64,000 nucleotides of DNA from CAZFOB01 sp964520325 (lineage in GTDB: Bacteria; Actinomycetota; JAICYB01), in assembly GCA_964520325.1 (NCBI GenBank), contig CAZFOB010000004.1:1-64000 (forward strand). The letters are read 5' to 3'. The notes under the pieces were generated by a model. The model had not been told where the DNA came from and made no database searches. It saw only the letters and a list, made by a program, of their open reading frames with translations. The position numbers and the translations under genes are program-made. This document shows, in pieces, positions 36,302 to 45,296 of this stretch (position 1 is the stretch's first letter; each line of letters opens with the position of its first letter).

Positions 36302-37207
36302 GTGATCACCGACGTTGTGGGCATCACGGTCGGGCACTACACCGATGCCGAAGGCATCACGGGATGCACGGCGATCCTGCTGCCGCCGGGCACCGTCGGC
36401 GCGTATGTGCTCGCGGGTGCGGCCCCGGGCACCCGGGAGACCGATCTGCTCAGCCCGCAGACCATCGAAACCGAGGTGCACGCTTTCGTCCTCACCGGCG
36501 GAAGCGCGTTCGGACTCGCGTGCGCGGACGGCGTCGCATCTGTCCTCGAGGAACGTGACATCGGTTTCGAGTTCGGCGGTGTCCGCGTGCCGCTGGTCCC
36601 TACGGCAGTGATATTCGATCTCGGCATCGGTGATCCCAAAGCGCGCCCTCGCCCCGAGCACGGACGTGCCGCCGCCGGCAACGCCGGGACGATCGTCCCT
36701 GAAGGATCGGTCGGTGCCGGCACCGGTGCGACGGTGGGGAAGTGGGCCGGCGTCGAGCACCGAATGAAGGGTGGCCTCGGGACGGCGTCGGCCAACATCC
36801 CCGGAACCGACGCCGTCGTCGGCGCGATCGTCGTGTGCAATGCCGCCGGTGACGTCGTCGACGAGAAGGGCGAGGTGATCGCCGGTGCGCGGGCGCACGG
36901 CGAGACTCCTGTGTGGCCGTCGCTTCGTGGACAGTCGACGGTCCTCGCGTGCGTAGCGACCAACGCGATCTTGGACAAAGGCCGCGCGATGCATGTCGCG
37001 CGCATGGGTGCGGCCGGTATCTCGCGAGCGGTTGTTCCCGCGCACACCTTCTACGACGGCGACATCGTGTTCTGCGCAGCCACCGGTGAAGTCGAATGCG
37101 AGCCGACGATCGTCGGCTCGCTGGCGGCAGCTGTCGTGGCGGAGGCCCTTCGCCGCGGCGTCCGCGCGGCGAAAGGCCTCGGCGGCGTCCCTGGTCTCGC
37201 CGACTGA
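36302..37207 (+). CDS. P1 family (DmpA/NylC-type) peptidase or amidohydrolase
   Basis: 301 residues, GTG start. Resembles the S58/P1 autoprocessing family: GITVGHYTDAEGITGCTA at the N-terminus, HAFVLTGGSAFGLACADGV, RAAAGNAGTIVPEGSVGAGTGATVG (described as about residues 121-145) and VLACVATNAILDKG. Family enzymes self-cleave before a Ser or Thr nucleophile; here the equivalent position reads GQSTVLACVATN, so Ser or Thr at about residue 216-217 is the likely nucleophile. Members include aminopeptidases and nylon-oligomer hydrolases. Confidence 0.85.
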   Translation: MITDVVGITVGHYTDAEGITGCTAILLPPGTVGAYVLAGAAPGTRETDLLSPQTIETEVHAFVLTGGSAFGLACADGVASVLEERDIGFEFGGVRVPLVPTAVIFDLGIGDPKARPRPEHGRAAAGNAGTIVPEGSVGAGTGATVGKWAGVEHRMKGGLGTASANIPGTDAVVGAIVVCNAAGDVVDEKGEVIAGARAHGETPVWPSLRGQSTVLACVATNAILDKGRAMHVARMGAAGISRAVVPAHTFYDGDIVFCAATGEVECEPTIVGSLAAAVVAEALRRGVRAAKGLGGVPGLAD

Positions 37208-37250
37208 ACATGTCGGCACCTCGTGCCAGCCTCTCGGCGTGGAAGCGACG

Positions 37251-37886
37251 ATGACGGCGCAAAGCAACTCCGAGCTGACCGCGCTTGCCGAGGAGGTCGA
37301 GGCGTGCCGCGCCTGCGCGCTCGGCGGGCTCCGCACTCGATCCGTCTTCGGCAACGGCGACCCCGAGGCGGATCTGATGTTCGTCGGAGAAGGTCCGGGC
37401 TTCCACGAGGACCAGCAGGGACTTCCGTTCGTCGGCGCCGCAGGCAAGCTCCTTGATCGCTTGATCGAGGAGAGGCTTGAGATGCGGCGCTCCGGCGTGT
37501 GGGTGTGCAACGTCTTGAAGTGCCGGCCGCCCGGCAACCGCGATCCACTCCCGGCGGAGGTCGAGGCGTGTAAGCCGTTCCTCGGTAGGCAGCTCAAGCT
37601 CATCGAGCCGAAGGTCGTGGTCGCGCTCGGCAACTTCGCGTCCAAGCTCCTGACCGGCTCGGAGCGCGGTATCACCAAGCTTCGCCACGACCGGTTCCAC
37701 CTGAAGAACGGCACGCCGCTGTTGTGCACGTTCCATCCCGCGGCGGCTCTCCGTGGAGGAGCAGCCGCCGAGGGCATCGCGATCGATTTCGACGAGATCA
37801 AGAAGGTCCTCGATGCGCAGAGCCGGGCGGCTGAAGTGCCCGAGGAACGTGTCGAAGAGCCCGCCGAGCAACTCGGCCTGTTCTAG
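37251..37886 (+). CDS. Uracil-DNA glycosylase, family 4 (Fe-S type)
   Basis: 211 residues from the ATG at 37251 (GGAAG 5 bases upstream). Removes uracil from DNA. Motif 1 is GEGPGFHEDQQGLPFVGAAG (about 46-65) and motif 2 is FHPAA near 160. Four Cys at 19, 22, 91 and 107 fit the 4Fe-4S ligand pattern. The last about 35 residues are an acidic tail. Confidence 0.93.
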   Translation: MTAQSNSELTALAEEVEACRACALGGLRTRSVFGNGDPEADLMFVGEGPGFHEDQQGLPFVGAAGKLLDRLIEERLEMRRSGVWVCNVLKCRPPGNRDPLPAEVEACKPFLGRQLKLIEPKVVVALGNFASKLLTGSERGITKLRHDRFHLKNGTPLLCTFHPAAALRGGAAAEGIAIDFDEIKKVLDAQSRAAEVPEERVEEPAEQLGLF

Positions 37887-37890
37887 CTCG

Positions 37891-37896
37891 TAGGCT
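37891..37896 (+). promoter_or_regulatory. -10 element for tsaE (probably leaderless)
   Basis: TAGGCT ends 8 bases before the tsaE ATG at 37905 with no Shine-Dalgarno sequence in between. Confidence 0.4.
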
Positions 37897-37904
37897 GTGA
37901 ACCC

Positions 37905-38432
37905 ATGCGGCTTCCCTTCCTGGCCGTTCGAACGCGGTCGGCGACCGAAACCACGTCGCTCGGCAGCCGCATCGGCGCCATCCTCCGTCCCGGAGAAGTG
38001 CTTCTCCTGTGCGGTGACCTGGGAACCGGCAAGACCACGTTCGTCCAGGGTCTCGCTCAAGGCCTCGACATCGCCACGCGGCCGCGGTCGCCGACATTCA
38101 CGATGGTGCACACCTACGACGGTGGAAAGTACCCGCTCGTGCACGCTGATCTCTACCGCCTCGAGAGTTCCACCGAGGTGCTGAGCCTCGGCCTCGAGGA
38201 ACTCTTCGAGCCACCGGCCGTCGCCGTTGTCGAATGGGGCGAGAAAGCGACGCCCATCGTCGGCGACCACTACCTCGAGCTCGGCTTCTCGTACGGCGAA
38301 GGTGATGACGACAGTGAGGACGACACGCGCAACATCCGTTTCCTCCCCTTCGGACGCTGGCGAGAGCGCATGTCCGACCTTTCGGATGCGGTGCGCTCGT
38401 GGGCTACTTCGGGACCAGCGGGAACTGCGTAG
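37905..38432 (+). CDS. tsaE: tRNA t6A biosynthesis ATPase TsaE
   Basis: 175 residues. P-loop GDLGTGKT at 37-44, the SPTFTMVHTY motif and the HADLYRL motif are typical. Works with TsaB and TsaD to make N6-threonylcarbamoyladenosine at tRNA position 37. The C-terminal about 40 residues, including an acidic patch, are longer than in E. coli. Followed directly by tsaB with no gap. Confidence 0.95.
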   Translation: MRLPFLAVRTRSATETTSLGSRIGAILRPGEVLLLCGDLGTGKTTFVQGLAQGLDIATRPRSPTFTMVHTYDGGKYPLVHADLYRLESSTEVLSLGLEELFEPPAVAVVEWGEKATPIVGDHYLELGFSYGEGDDDSEDDTRNIRFLPFGRWRERMSDLSDAVRSWATSGPAGTA

Positions 38433-39134
38433 ATGCTCGTCCTCGGCATCGAGACCTCTACACCTCGAGCGTCGATCGCGCTCGTGACCCAGACAGAGGT
38501 GGTTGCGTCCTACGAGCTCGGCCGTGGCAAGTCGCAGGACCAGATCCTGATGCCTGCTGCGGAGGGGTTGCTGTCGGACGCCGGCATCACGTGGGGGCAG
38601 GTCGCGGGCATCGCCGTTGGTCTTGGCCCCGGCCTCTTCACGGGCTTGAGGGTCGGTGTTGCCACCGGGAAGGCCCTCGCGCAGACGTTGGGCGTCTCGA
38701 TCGTCGGACTGTCCTCGCTCGATGTTCTTGCGTACTCCGTCCGCTACACGAGACGAGTCATCTGTACCGCCGTCGACGCCCGGCGCAACGAAGCGTTCTG
38801 GGCCTTCTATCGAGCCACACCCGGAGGCGTTCAGCGCCTCACCGAGTTTCGGTGCGCGCCCGCCGAGCATTGCAGCAACGAGATCCAAGCGCGTGGAGAG
38901 CCGGTGCTCGTCGTCGGCAACGCGCCGTACCTTTACCGGGACGCCTTCGCGGACGGCAGTCGAGATATCGAGCTCGCCGGCATCGCCGACGCCATCCCGA
39001 CGGCGATCTCGTTGGCCGAGCTGGCGGTAGCCAGGCTTCTGCGCGAGGATTCAGACAGTCTCACCGACGTTCGTCCCCTGTACGTTCGCAAGTCGGATGC
39101 CGAGATGAAGTGGGAGAAGGCAGACAAGCCCTGA
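38433..39134 (+). CDS. tsaB: tRNA t6A biosynthesis protein TsaB
   Basis: 233 residues. ASKHA-fold protein: LGIETSTPRASIAL at the start and the GPGLFTGLRVGVATGKALA signature (about residues 68-86). It forms a heterodimer with TsaD and scaffolds the t6A complex. Located between tsaE and rimI as in most bacteria. Confidence 0.95.
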   Translation: MLVLGIETSTPRASIALVTQTEVVASYELGRGKSQDQILMPAAEGLLSDAGITWGQVAGIAVGLGPGLFTGLRVGVATGKALAQTLGVSIVGLSSLDVLAYSVRYTRRVICTAVDARRNEAFWAFYRATPGGVQRLTEFRCAPAEHCSNEIQARGEPVLVVGNAPYLYRDAFADGSRDIELAGIADAIPTAISLAELAVARLLREDSDSLTDVRPLYVRKSDAEMKWEKADKP

Positions 39135-39136
39135 TC

Positions 39137-39667
39137 ATGGTGAAAGAACAGGCCCGCGAGGTCCTCGAGATCGAGGTCATCCCACTGCGCCGCCGCCATC
39201 TCCCGTCGGTTCTGCGTATCGAGGGCAAGGTCTATCCACGACCGTGGTCTGCTGGGCTCTTCTTGTCCGAGCTCGCTCAGAAAGGGTCCCGTGCATACTT
39301 CGTCGCGCGTCACGGCGGTCGTGTCGTCGGCTACGCCGGTGTGATGATCCTCGGCGACGAAGGCCACGTCACGAACATCGCCGTCGATCCCTCGTACCAC
39401 CGCAACAAGATCGGGAGCCGGCTTCTGGTCGCACTGGTCGATGCCTCACGTCAACGGCGCGTACGCTCGATGACTCTCGAGGTGCGCCGCGCGAATACCG
39501 GCGCGCAGGCGATGTACCGCCAGTTCGGGTTCCAGACCGTCGGTGTGCGCCGCGGGTATTACGTCGAAACCGGCGAGGACGCCTACATCATGTGGGCCGA
39601 AGGGGTCTGGACGCCTGAGTATGAGCGCCGTCTGCAGAAGATCCGCGTCCGAATCGGCCGGGCGTGA
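39137..39667 (+). CDS. rimI: Ribosomal protein S18-alanine N-acetyltransferase
   Basis: 176 residues from the ATG 2 bases after the tsaB stop. GNAT fold: VTNIAVDPSYHRNKIGSRLL carries the acetyl-CoA binding pattern (about residues 77-96), and GAQAMYRQFGFQTVGVRRGYY is the downstream GNAT signature. RimI acetylates S18 N-terminal Ala in E. coli; other targets are possible. A longer in-frame opening upstream overlaps tsaB and is not used. Confidence 0.92.
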   Translation: MVKEQAREVLEIEVIPLRRRHLPSVLRIEGKVYPRPWSAGLFLSELAQKGSRAYFVARHGGRVVGYAGVMILGDEGHVTNIAVDPSYHRNKIGSRLLVALVDASRQRRVRSMTLEVRRANTGAQAMYRQFGFQTVGVRRGYYVETGEDAYIMWAEGVWTPEYERRLQKIRVRIGRA

Positions 39668-40725
39668 GCGGATCGCTCGTCCGAGATGACAACAAACGCC
39701 TCCCGCTGATAGGGCCGGACGCGTTGGTCCTCGGAATCGAAACCTCATGTGACGAGACCGCGTGCTCCGTCGTTCGTGGCGGCACGGCCGTCCTGTCGAA
39801 CGTGATCGCGTCGCAGGCCGACCTCCATAGACGCTTCGGTGGCGTTGTCCCCGAGCTCGCAGCACGTGCTCACGTCGAGAAGATGCCCCAGGTCGTTGAG
39901 CTCGCACTCCGCGATGCACGTGTCGTCTTGAGTGACATCGAGGCGGTGGCTGCAACGCGGGGGCCGGGGCTGATGGGCGCCCTTCTGGTGGGATACGCGA
40001 CGGGCAAGGCGATGGCATCCTCGCTCGGCGTGCCGTTCTGCGGCGTGCATCACATCGAGGGACACATCTTCTCGAGCGTGCTCACGGAGCACGATCTCGA
40101 ACCGCCTTTCATCGCGCTCGTGGTCTCCGGCGGCCACACGTCGCTGTACGCGGTCCGAGCCAAGGGAAGCTACGAGATGCTCGGTGAGACCCTGGACGAC
40201 GCCGCCGGTGAAGCATTCGACAAGATCGGGCGCTTCCTCGGCCTCGGATTCCCCGGTGGGCCGGCGATCGACCGGCTGTCCCGCGAGGGCAACGAGAAGG
40301 CCGTCGCCTTCCCTCGAGCGATGCTTCGGGAGGGATACAACTTCAGCTTTTCGGGACTGAAGACCGCCGTCGTGCGCCACGTGCGGCGGGCCGAAGACGC
40401 GGGGGAGTCGGTCGTCCGATCCGACATCGCCGCATCGTTCCAGGAGGCGATCGTCGACGTCCAGATCGCCAAGACGCTTCGCGCCGTTGAGGCCGAGGGG
40501 ATGAACAGGATCGTTGTCGGAGGTGGCGTGGCGGCAAACTCCCGGCTGCGCCATCGCCTCTGCGCCGAGGCGGAGTCCAAGGGCTACCGCCTGTGCATCC
40601 CCGCGGTCTCTCTCTGCGTCGACAACGGTGCGATGATCGCCGCCGCCGGACACTTCCGTCTCCAGCGGGGTGAGTCCACGCCACTGTCCGCATCGGCGGA
40701 CGCGGCGCTGCCCCTCCCGGGATAG
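39664..40725 (+). CDS. tsaD: tRNA N6-threonylcarbamoyladenosine transferase TsaD
   Basis: 353 residues. Catalytic subunit of t6A synthesis. Metal-binding HxxxH in GVHHIEGH (about 128-134), LGIETSCDETACSVV near residue 23, ALVVSGGHTSLY, and the IVVGGGVAANSRLR motif. GTG start overlaps the rimI stop by 4 bases. The TAG stop lies in the first of five 10-bp tandem repeats. Confidence 0.97.
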   Translation: MSGSLVRDDNKRLPLIGPDALVLGIETSCDETACSVVRGGTAVLSNVIASQADLHRRFGGVVPELAARAHVEKMPQVVELALRDARVVLSDIEAVAATRGPGLMGALLVGYATGKAMASSLGVPFCGVHHIEGHIFSSVLTEHDLEPPFIALVVSGGHTSLYAVRAKGSYEMLGETLDDAAGEAFDKIGRFLGLGFPGGPAIDRLSREGNEKAVAFPRAMLREGYNFSFSGLKTAVVRHVRRAEDAGESVVRSDIAASFQEAIVDVQIAKTLRAVEAEGMNRIVVGGGVAANSRLRHRLCAEAESKGYRLCIPAVSLCVDNGAMIAAAGHFRLQRGESTPLSASADAALPLPG

Positions 40726-40766
40726 GCCGGGATAGGCCGGGATAGGCCGGGATAGGCCGGGATAGT
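40717..40766 (+). repeat. Tandem repeat, 5 x 10 bp, over the tsaD stop codon
   Basis: Five copies of CCGGGATAGG (last copy ends in T). The tsaD stop TAG (40723-40725) is in the first unit, so TAG recurs every 10 bases in rotating frames. Confidence 0.95.
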
Positions 40767-40784
40767 TGCGCACAGCCATTCAAT

Positions 40785-40804
40785 AGTCGGCGCAGCGGCC
40801 GACT
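40785..40804 (+). terminator. Hairpin downstream of tsaD
   Basis: A 7-bp perfect stem (AGTCGGC with GCCGACT) around a 6-base loop, 59 bases after the tsaD stop. No U-tract follows, so terminator activity is tentative. Confidence 0.4.
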
Positions 40805-40831
40805 CCTCGATGCAGGCGCACCCCTCCGCCT

Positions 40832-40914
40832 GGGGGGCCCGAGCCCTTCTGAAAATGATGGGCTCGGCTCGCCTCGCCGGCCTGGTTTACGGGCCGCGAG
40901 GCGAGACGCCCCCC
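40832..40914 (+). ncRNA. Potential three-way-junction structured RNA between tsaD and groES
   Basis: Three helices nest cleanly: an outer 6-bp GGGGGG/CCCCCC pair (40832-40837 with 40909-40914), an inner 8-bp hairpin (40839-40846 with 40860-40867, 13-base loop), and a second hairpin of 10 bp plus, after a single bulged C, 4 bp (40868-40877 with 40896-40905; 40879-40882 with 40892-40895). It ends 12 bases before the groES -35. It could be a terminator, a regulatory leader element or a small RNA; no family is recognised. Confidence 0.45.
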
Positions 40915-40925
40915 TGATCGCCCGG

Positions 40926-40955
40926 TTGACGCGCTGGCACTCTCCGAACTAGAGT
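40926..40955 (+). promoter_or_regulatory. groES-groEL promoter
   Basis: TTGACG at 40926-40931 and TAGAGT at 40950-40955, 18 bases apart, form a good sigma-70-type promoter. The -10 lies inside the CIRCE operator, so HrcA binding would block it. Transcription would begin near 40962, about 35 bases before the groES start. Confidence 0.75.
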
Positions 40956-40960
40956 GCTAA
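40934..40960 (+). promoter_or_regulatory. CIRCE operator (HrcA-binding site)
   Basis: CTGGCACTC, 9 bases, GAGTGCTAA: the right arm is a perfect match and the left arm has 2 mismatches to the consensus TTAGCACTC-N9-GAGTGCTAA. CIRCE is bound by the heat-shock repressor HrcA. hrcA itself is not in this window. Confidence 0.9.
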
Positions 40961-40996
40961 TCGTCGTTTCCCACCGAGCAATCAGGAGGTCTAGCT

Positions 40997-41305
40997 GTGG
41001 CGACCAAGACCAAGACCAGCATCGAGCCCCTCGAGGACCGCGTTGTGGTGCGCCCGCTCGACGCCGAAGAGATCACCTCTTCCGGCCTCGTGATCCCCGA
41101 CACCGCCAAGGAGAAGCCCCAGGAGGGCGAAGTTCTCGCCGTCGGACCGGGCCGCTGGGACGATGATGGCGAAAAGCGCATCCCCGTCGACGTGAGCGCC
41201 GGAGACCGCGTCCTGTACTCGAAGTACGCGGGCACAGAGGTCAAGATCGACGGCGAGGAACTCCTCGTGGTCCCAGCGCGCGACATCCTCGCGCGGATCA
41301 ATTAA
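40997..41305 (+). CDS. groES: Co-chaperonin GroES
   Basis: 102 residues, GTG start with a perfect AGGAGGT 6 bases upstream. Caps the GroEL folding chamber. Shows LEDRVVVRPLDAEE at the start, the mobile-loop region around TSSGLVIPDTAKEKPQ and the KYAGTEVKIDGEELL strand. Followed 15 bases later by groEL, under CIRCE control. Confidence 0.98.
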   Translation: MATKTKTSIEPLEDRVVVRPLDAEEITSSGLVIPDTAKEKPQEGEVLAVGPGRWDDDGEKRIPVDVSAGDRVLYSKYAGTEVKIDGEELLVVPARDILARIN

Positions 41306-41320
41306 GCGCAGGCGCCTGTC

Positions 41321-42943
<1,623 letters not shown>

Positions 42944-42982
42944 CCCGAAGTTACGCCCCGAAGTTACGCCCCGAAGTTACGC
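42944..42982 (+). repeat. Tandem repeat, 3 x 13 bp, between groEL and the zinc-ribbon gene
   Basis: Three copies of CCCGAAGTTACGC begin right after the groEL TAG and end 3 bases before the reverse-strand stop of the next gene, so they fill the whole gap between two convergent stops. Confidence 0.95.
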
Positions 42983-42985
42983 AAG

Positions 42986-43234
42986 TCAGAACGCCAGGTT
43001 CTCGGCGGACCACTGGTTGCCGCAGCTTCGGCACACGCAGTCGCCGAGCGCTTTGTAGAGACGCTTCGAACCGCACTCGGGACAGGCCTGCGCGAGCTCG
43101 ATCCAGTCTGGGCGTGTTGTCTGACATACGGGGCAGACGAGGATCTGTTCGTCGTCGATCACGGCCCGTGCCCAGGCAGAAGCACCCTTCTTCGGGTCGG
43201 TCGCCTCGGTCTCGCAATAGAGGCACTTCGCCAC
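42986..43234 (-). CDS. Small zinc-ribbon protein
   Basis: 82 residues with four CxxC pairs: CLYC near the start, CPVC, CPEC and CRSC toward the end, consistent with two zinc ribbons. No enzymatic motif is visible and I do not recognise a named family. Convergent with groEL. The distance to the next reverse-strand gene upstream is 85 bases and holds a terminator, so it probably has its own promoter. Confidence 0.8.
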   Translation of the reverse strand: MAKCLYCETEATDPKKGASAWARAVIDDEQILVCPVCQTTRPDWIELAQACPECGSKRLYKALGDCVCRSCGNQWSAENLAF

Positions 43235-43270
43235 GGCCCGTATGGTCTCAGAAAGCCGCCTGAAACAGAA

Positions 43271-43295
43271 GAGGGAGGGCCTCTGGCCCTCCCTC
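43271..43295 (-). terminator. Intrinsic terminator
   Basis: An 11-bp perfect stem (GAGGGAGGGCC with GGCCCTCCCTC) with a 3-base loop, 24 bases downstream of the reverse-strand membrane-protein gene. On the reverse strand it is followed by TTCTGTTTC. The strongest classical terminator in the window. Confidence 0.88.
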
Positions 43296-43319
43296 TCTTT
43301 CGATCTAGCTCGGGTCTGG

Positions 43320-43637
43320 TTACGCAGCCCGGCGCAGCGTCTTCTGACCGTTGCGCGAGACGTAGCTGTGGAAGTAATCGATGAGCTCTTCCCACAGCAT
43401 CGCCATGCCGCCGACCATGAATCCGGTCATAACGGCGCCGATGGCGTGCGAGCGCACGTCGATCCCCCAGGCAGAGAAGATCTGGAAGTCGACGAGGTAG
43501 GCGTAACCCACGCCCAGGCCCAGCCAAAGGATGAGGTTGCTGGCGCGGCCAGCCGCCTCACGTCCGTACTGGGAGACCAAGCGCACGGCAAGAGCCGTGA
43601 TCAGGCCTCCGAAGGCAAGCAGAGCAAACTCGTGCAT
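43320..43637 (-). CDS. Small integral membrane protein
   Basis: 105 residues with about three hydrophobic segments: near residues 4-20, 34-52 and 64-84. The N-terminus MHEFALLAFGGLITALAVRL and the charged loop VSQYGREAAGR are visible. AAAGGAGAG precedes the ATG. No recognised family; function unknown. It is terminated by the strong hairpin downstream. Confidence 0.7.
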   Translation of the reverse strand: MHEFALLAFGGLITALAVRLVSQYGREAAGRASNLILWLGLGVGYAYLVDFQIFSAWGIDVRSHAIGAVMTGFMVGGMAMLWEELIDYFHSYVSRNGQKTLRRAA

Positions 43638-43757
43638 GCCACTCTCCTTTCGTCAGAAGAAAGACTCCAGGTGAGGAGGTTAGGTTTCACCTTTGTGATT
43701 TACTGTGGCCTCGTGTGATTGTGAAACAGTTGTCAACTTCCTTATTCGCCTGTTAAC

Positions 43758-43763
43758 TAGAGT
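43758..43763 (+). promoter_or_regulatory. -10 element for the NlpC/P60 gene (probably leaderless)
   Basis: TAGAGT ends 7 bases before the ATG at 43771. Its position argues for the ATG at 43771 over upstream in-frame starts, because those would lie outside the transcript. Confidence 0.45.
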
Positions 43764-43770
43764 GACGACA

Positions 43771-44907
43771 ATGCGAAAGACCCCTGCTCGATGCGCGCGG
43801 GCGCTCGTCGCCTGCCTCACAACGGCCGTTGTGCAGCTGGTCGTGCTCGCGCCTGCGCAGAGCCAGGTCGAAGCCAAGCGGGGCGAAGCCGCGTCACTTC
43901 AGGCTGAGATTGAGAAACAGGGACAGGCCCTCTCATTGGCCGACGAGCAGTTCAATGCGGCGCGCATAGAGCGTCAGGCGATCGAGGCCAGGGCGACGTC
44001 GGTGCAGAGTCAGGTCACCGCCGCGTCGCAGCGTTGGGGCGAGCTCAAGTCACAGCTTGCGCGGCGCGTCCGACTGCTCTACATGCACCCAGGGGCCGCG
44101 ATCGATGCATTTCTCGGCTCGAGGTCGATCTCCGATCTCGCACGTGCTCAGAAGCTCGGGTCGGCGGTCCTCACCGCCGACACCGAGCTCGTGATGGCGA
44201 CCGAGAAGGCGCGCCATGAGGTCATGGCGCGCGCAGAGACTTTGGGCGGCATTCGAGACATTGCGCGCGACAAGGAGCAGGAGCTCGCCTCCCGGCGCTC
44301 TGATGTGAACGGGGCCCTCGCGAACCAGCGGACGCTGCTGAGCAAGGTGAAAGGCGACATCGCGAAGTTGATCGCCGAAGAGCGGCGGCAGCAGCTGGCG
44401 CAGGCTCAGGTACAGCAGGAGGCACAGGCACAGCAGGGAGAGGACAGAGCGGAGGAAGGGGCCCACGAGCCGTCGGGTCCGATCATCGGTGGTTCCGCTC
44501 CGGGCGAGGAAGATACCGAGCCCGCCTTGGAGGAGCCTGCCGGCCCGCCTCCGCCGGTCAACGGTGGTGCCGGCAAAGCCGTTTCGACCGCGGTGGCCCA
44601 GCTCGGCAAGCCGTACGAGTGGGCGGCGGACGGTCCCGACTCGTTCGATTGTTCGGGACTCACGATGTATGCGTGGTCTTCTGCCGGAGTCTCCCTGCCG
44701 CATTCCTCTGCTGCGCAGTACTCCTCGCTCCCGCATGTCGCGCGCAACCAGCTCCAAGCAGGGGACTTGGTCTTCTTCGGAAGCCCGATCCACCACGTCG
44801 GGATCTACGAAGGCGGTGGCGTCATGATCAGTGCGCCGCAGACCGGAGACAATGTCCGGCGCGATTCGATCTCGCGCGCGGACTACGTCGGAGCAGCTCG
44901 GCCTTAG
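43771..44907 (+). CDS. Secreted NlpC/P60 peptidoglycan endopeptidase with coiled coil
   Basis: 378 residues from the ATG at 43771. Signal peptide: basic MRKTPARCARA then a hydrophobic run ending near APAQS. Residues about 30-230 are a Gln/Glu/Ala-rich coiled coil like those that hold RipA-type hydrolases inactive. A Pro/Glu linker leads to a C-terminal NlpC/P60 domain with catalytic Cys in FDCSGLTMYAW (about residue 293) and His in IHHVGIY. It probably cuts peptide stems in the wall during division. The stop overlaps that of the convergent SCP2 gene. Confidence 0.92.
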   Translation: MRKTPARCARALVACLTTAVVQLVVLAPAQSQVEAKRGEAASLQAEIEKQGQALSLADEQFNAARIERQAIEARATSVQSQVTAASQRWGELKSQLARRVRLLYMHPGAAIDAFLGSRSISDLARAQKLGSAVLTADTELVMATEKARHEVMARAETLGGIRDIARDKEQELASRRSDVNGALANQRTLLSKVKGDIAKLIAEERRQQLAQAQVQQEAQAQQGEDRAEEGAHEPSGPIIGGSAPGEEDTEPALEEPAGPPPPVNGGAGKAVSTAVAQLGKPYEWAADGPDSFDCSGLTMYAWSSAGVSLPHSSAAQYSSLPHVARNQLQAGDLVFFGSPIHHVGIYEGGGVMISAPQTGDNVRRDSISRADYVGAARP

Positions 44908-45296
44908 TACTCGGTTCTGATGCCGGCCATGGCCGGGCCAAGTGCTTCGAGTGCCGAACGGTGCTGGAGCAGTTTCCCCATATTGCCGGTGATGGTCAGC
45001 TTGCCCTGCATGAACGCGCTCTGCGGGTTGATCTCACCGCGGCCGAGCTCGCATGCCGTTGCGTAGTCCTGTGCGAACGTGACGTCCGCGGCGGCCTCGT
45101 CCAAGCCTGGACCGAGCCCTCCCTCGACTCGACCATGGTCGAAGGACGTCCAGTACTGCACGTCACCGTCCGGGCCTCCGGAGACACGTTGCTGGATCGT
45201 GAGCTCGGTGGCCTTGATCGCGTCACGGGTTTGCTCTGAGGTGTTGAGCGCCGAGACGAGCGCGTCGATCCACTCCTCCGACAGAAACTTCGCCAT
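44904..45296 (-). CDS. SCP2 sterol-transfer family protein
   Basis: 130 residues beginning MAKFLSEEWIDAL, from the ATG overlapping the upstream stop (ATGA). The SCP2-like pattern includes DVTFAQDYATACELGRGEIN and the ending SAFMQGKLTITGNMGKLLQ, which is the family's KGD/GKLxxxGD region. Bacterial SCP2 proteins bind lipids, sterols or acyl-CoA. A longer opening upstream overlaps the VOC gene in another frame and is rejected. Confidence 0.85.
   Translation of the reverse strand: MAKFLSEEWIDALVSALNTSEQTRDAIKATELTIQQRVSGGPDGDVQYWTSFDHGRVEGGLGPGLDEAAADVTFAQDYATACELGRGEINPQSAFMQGKLTITGNMGKLLQHRSALEALGPAMAGIRTEY

Noticed and set aside
36600..38888. A 762-codon reverse-strand frame crossing several forward genes
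   Set aside because: It runs opposite the P1 peptidase, UDG, tsaE and tsaB genes, all of which have clear motifs; the predicted protein resembles nothing.
40726..40996. A tRNA or small protein gene between tsaD and groES
   Set aside because: No cloverleaf with a T-loop or CCA-adjacent acceptor stem could be drawn and no convincing open frame exists; the stretch is explained by repeats, hairpins and the groES promoter.
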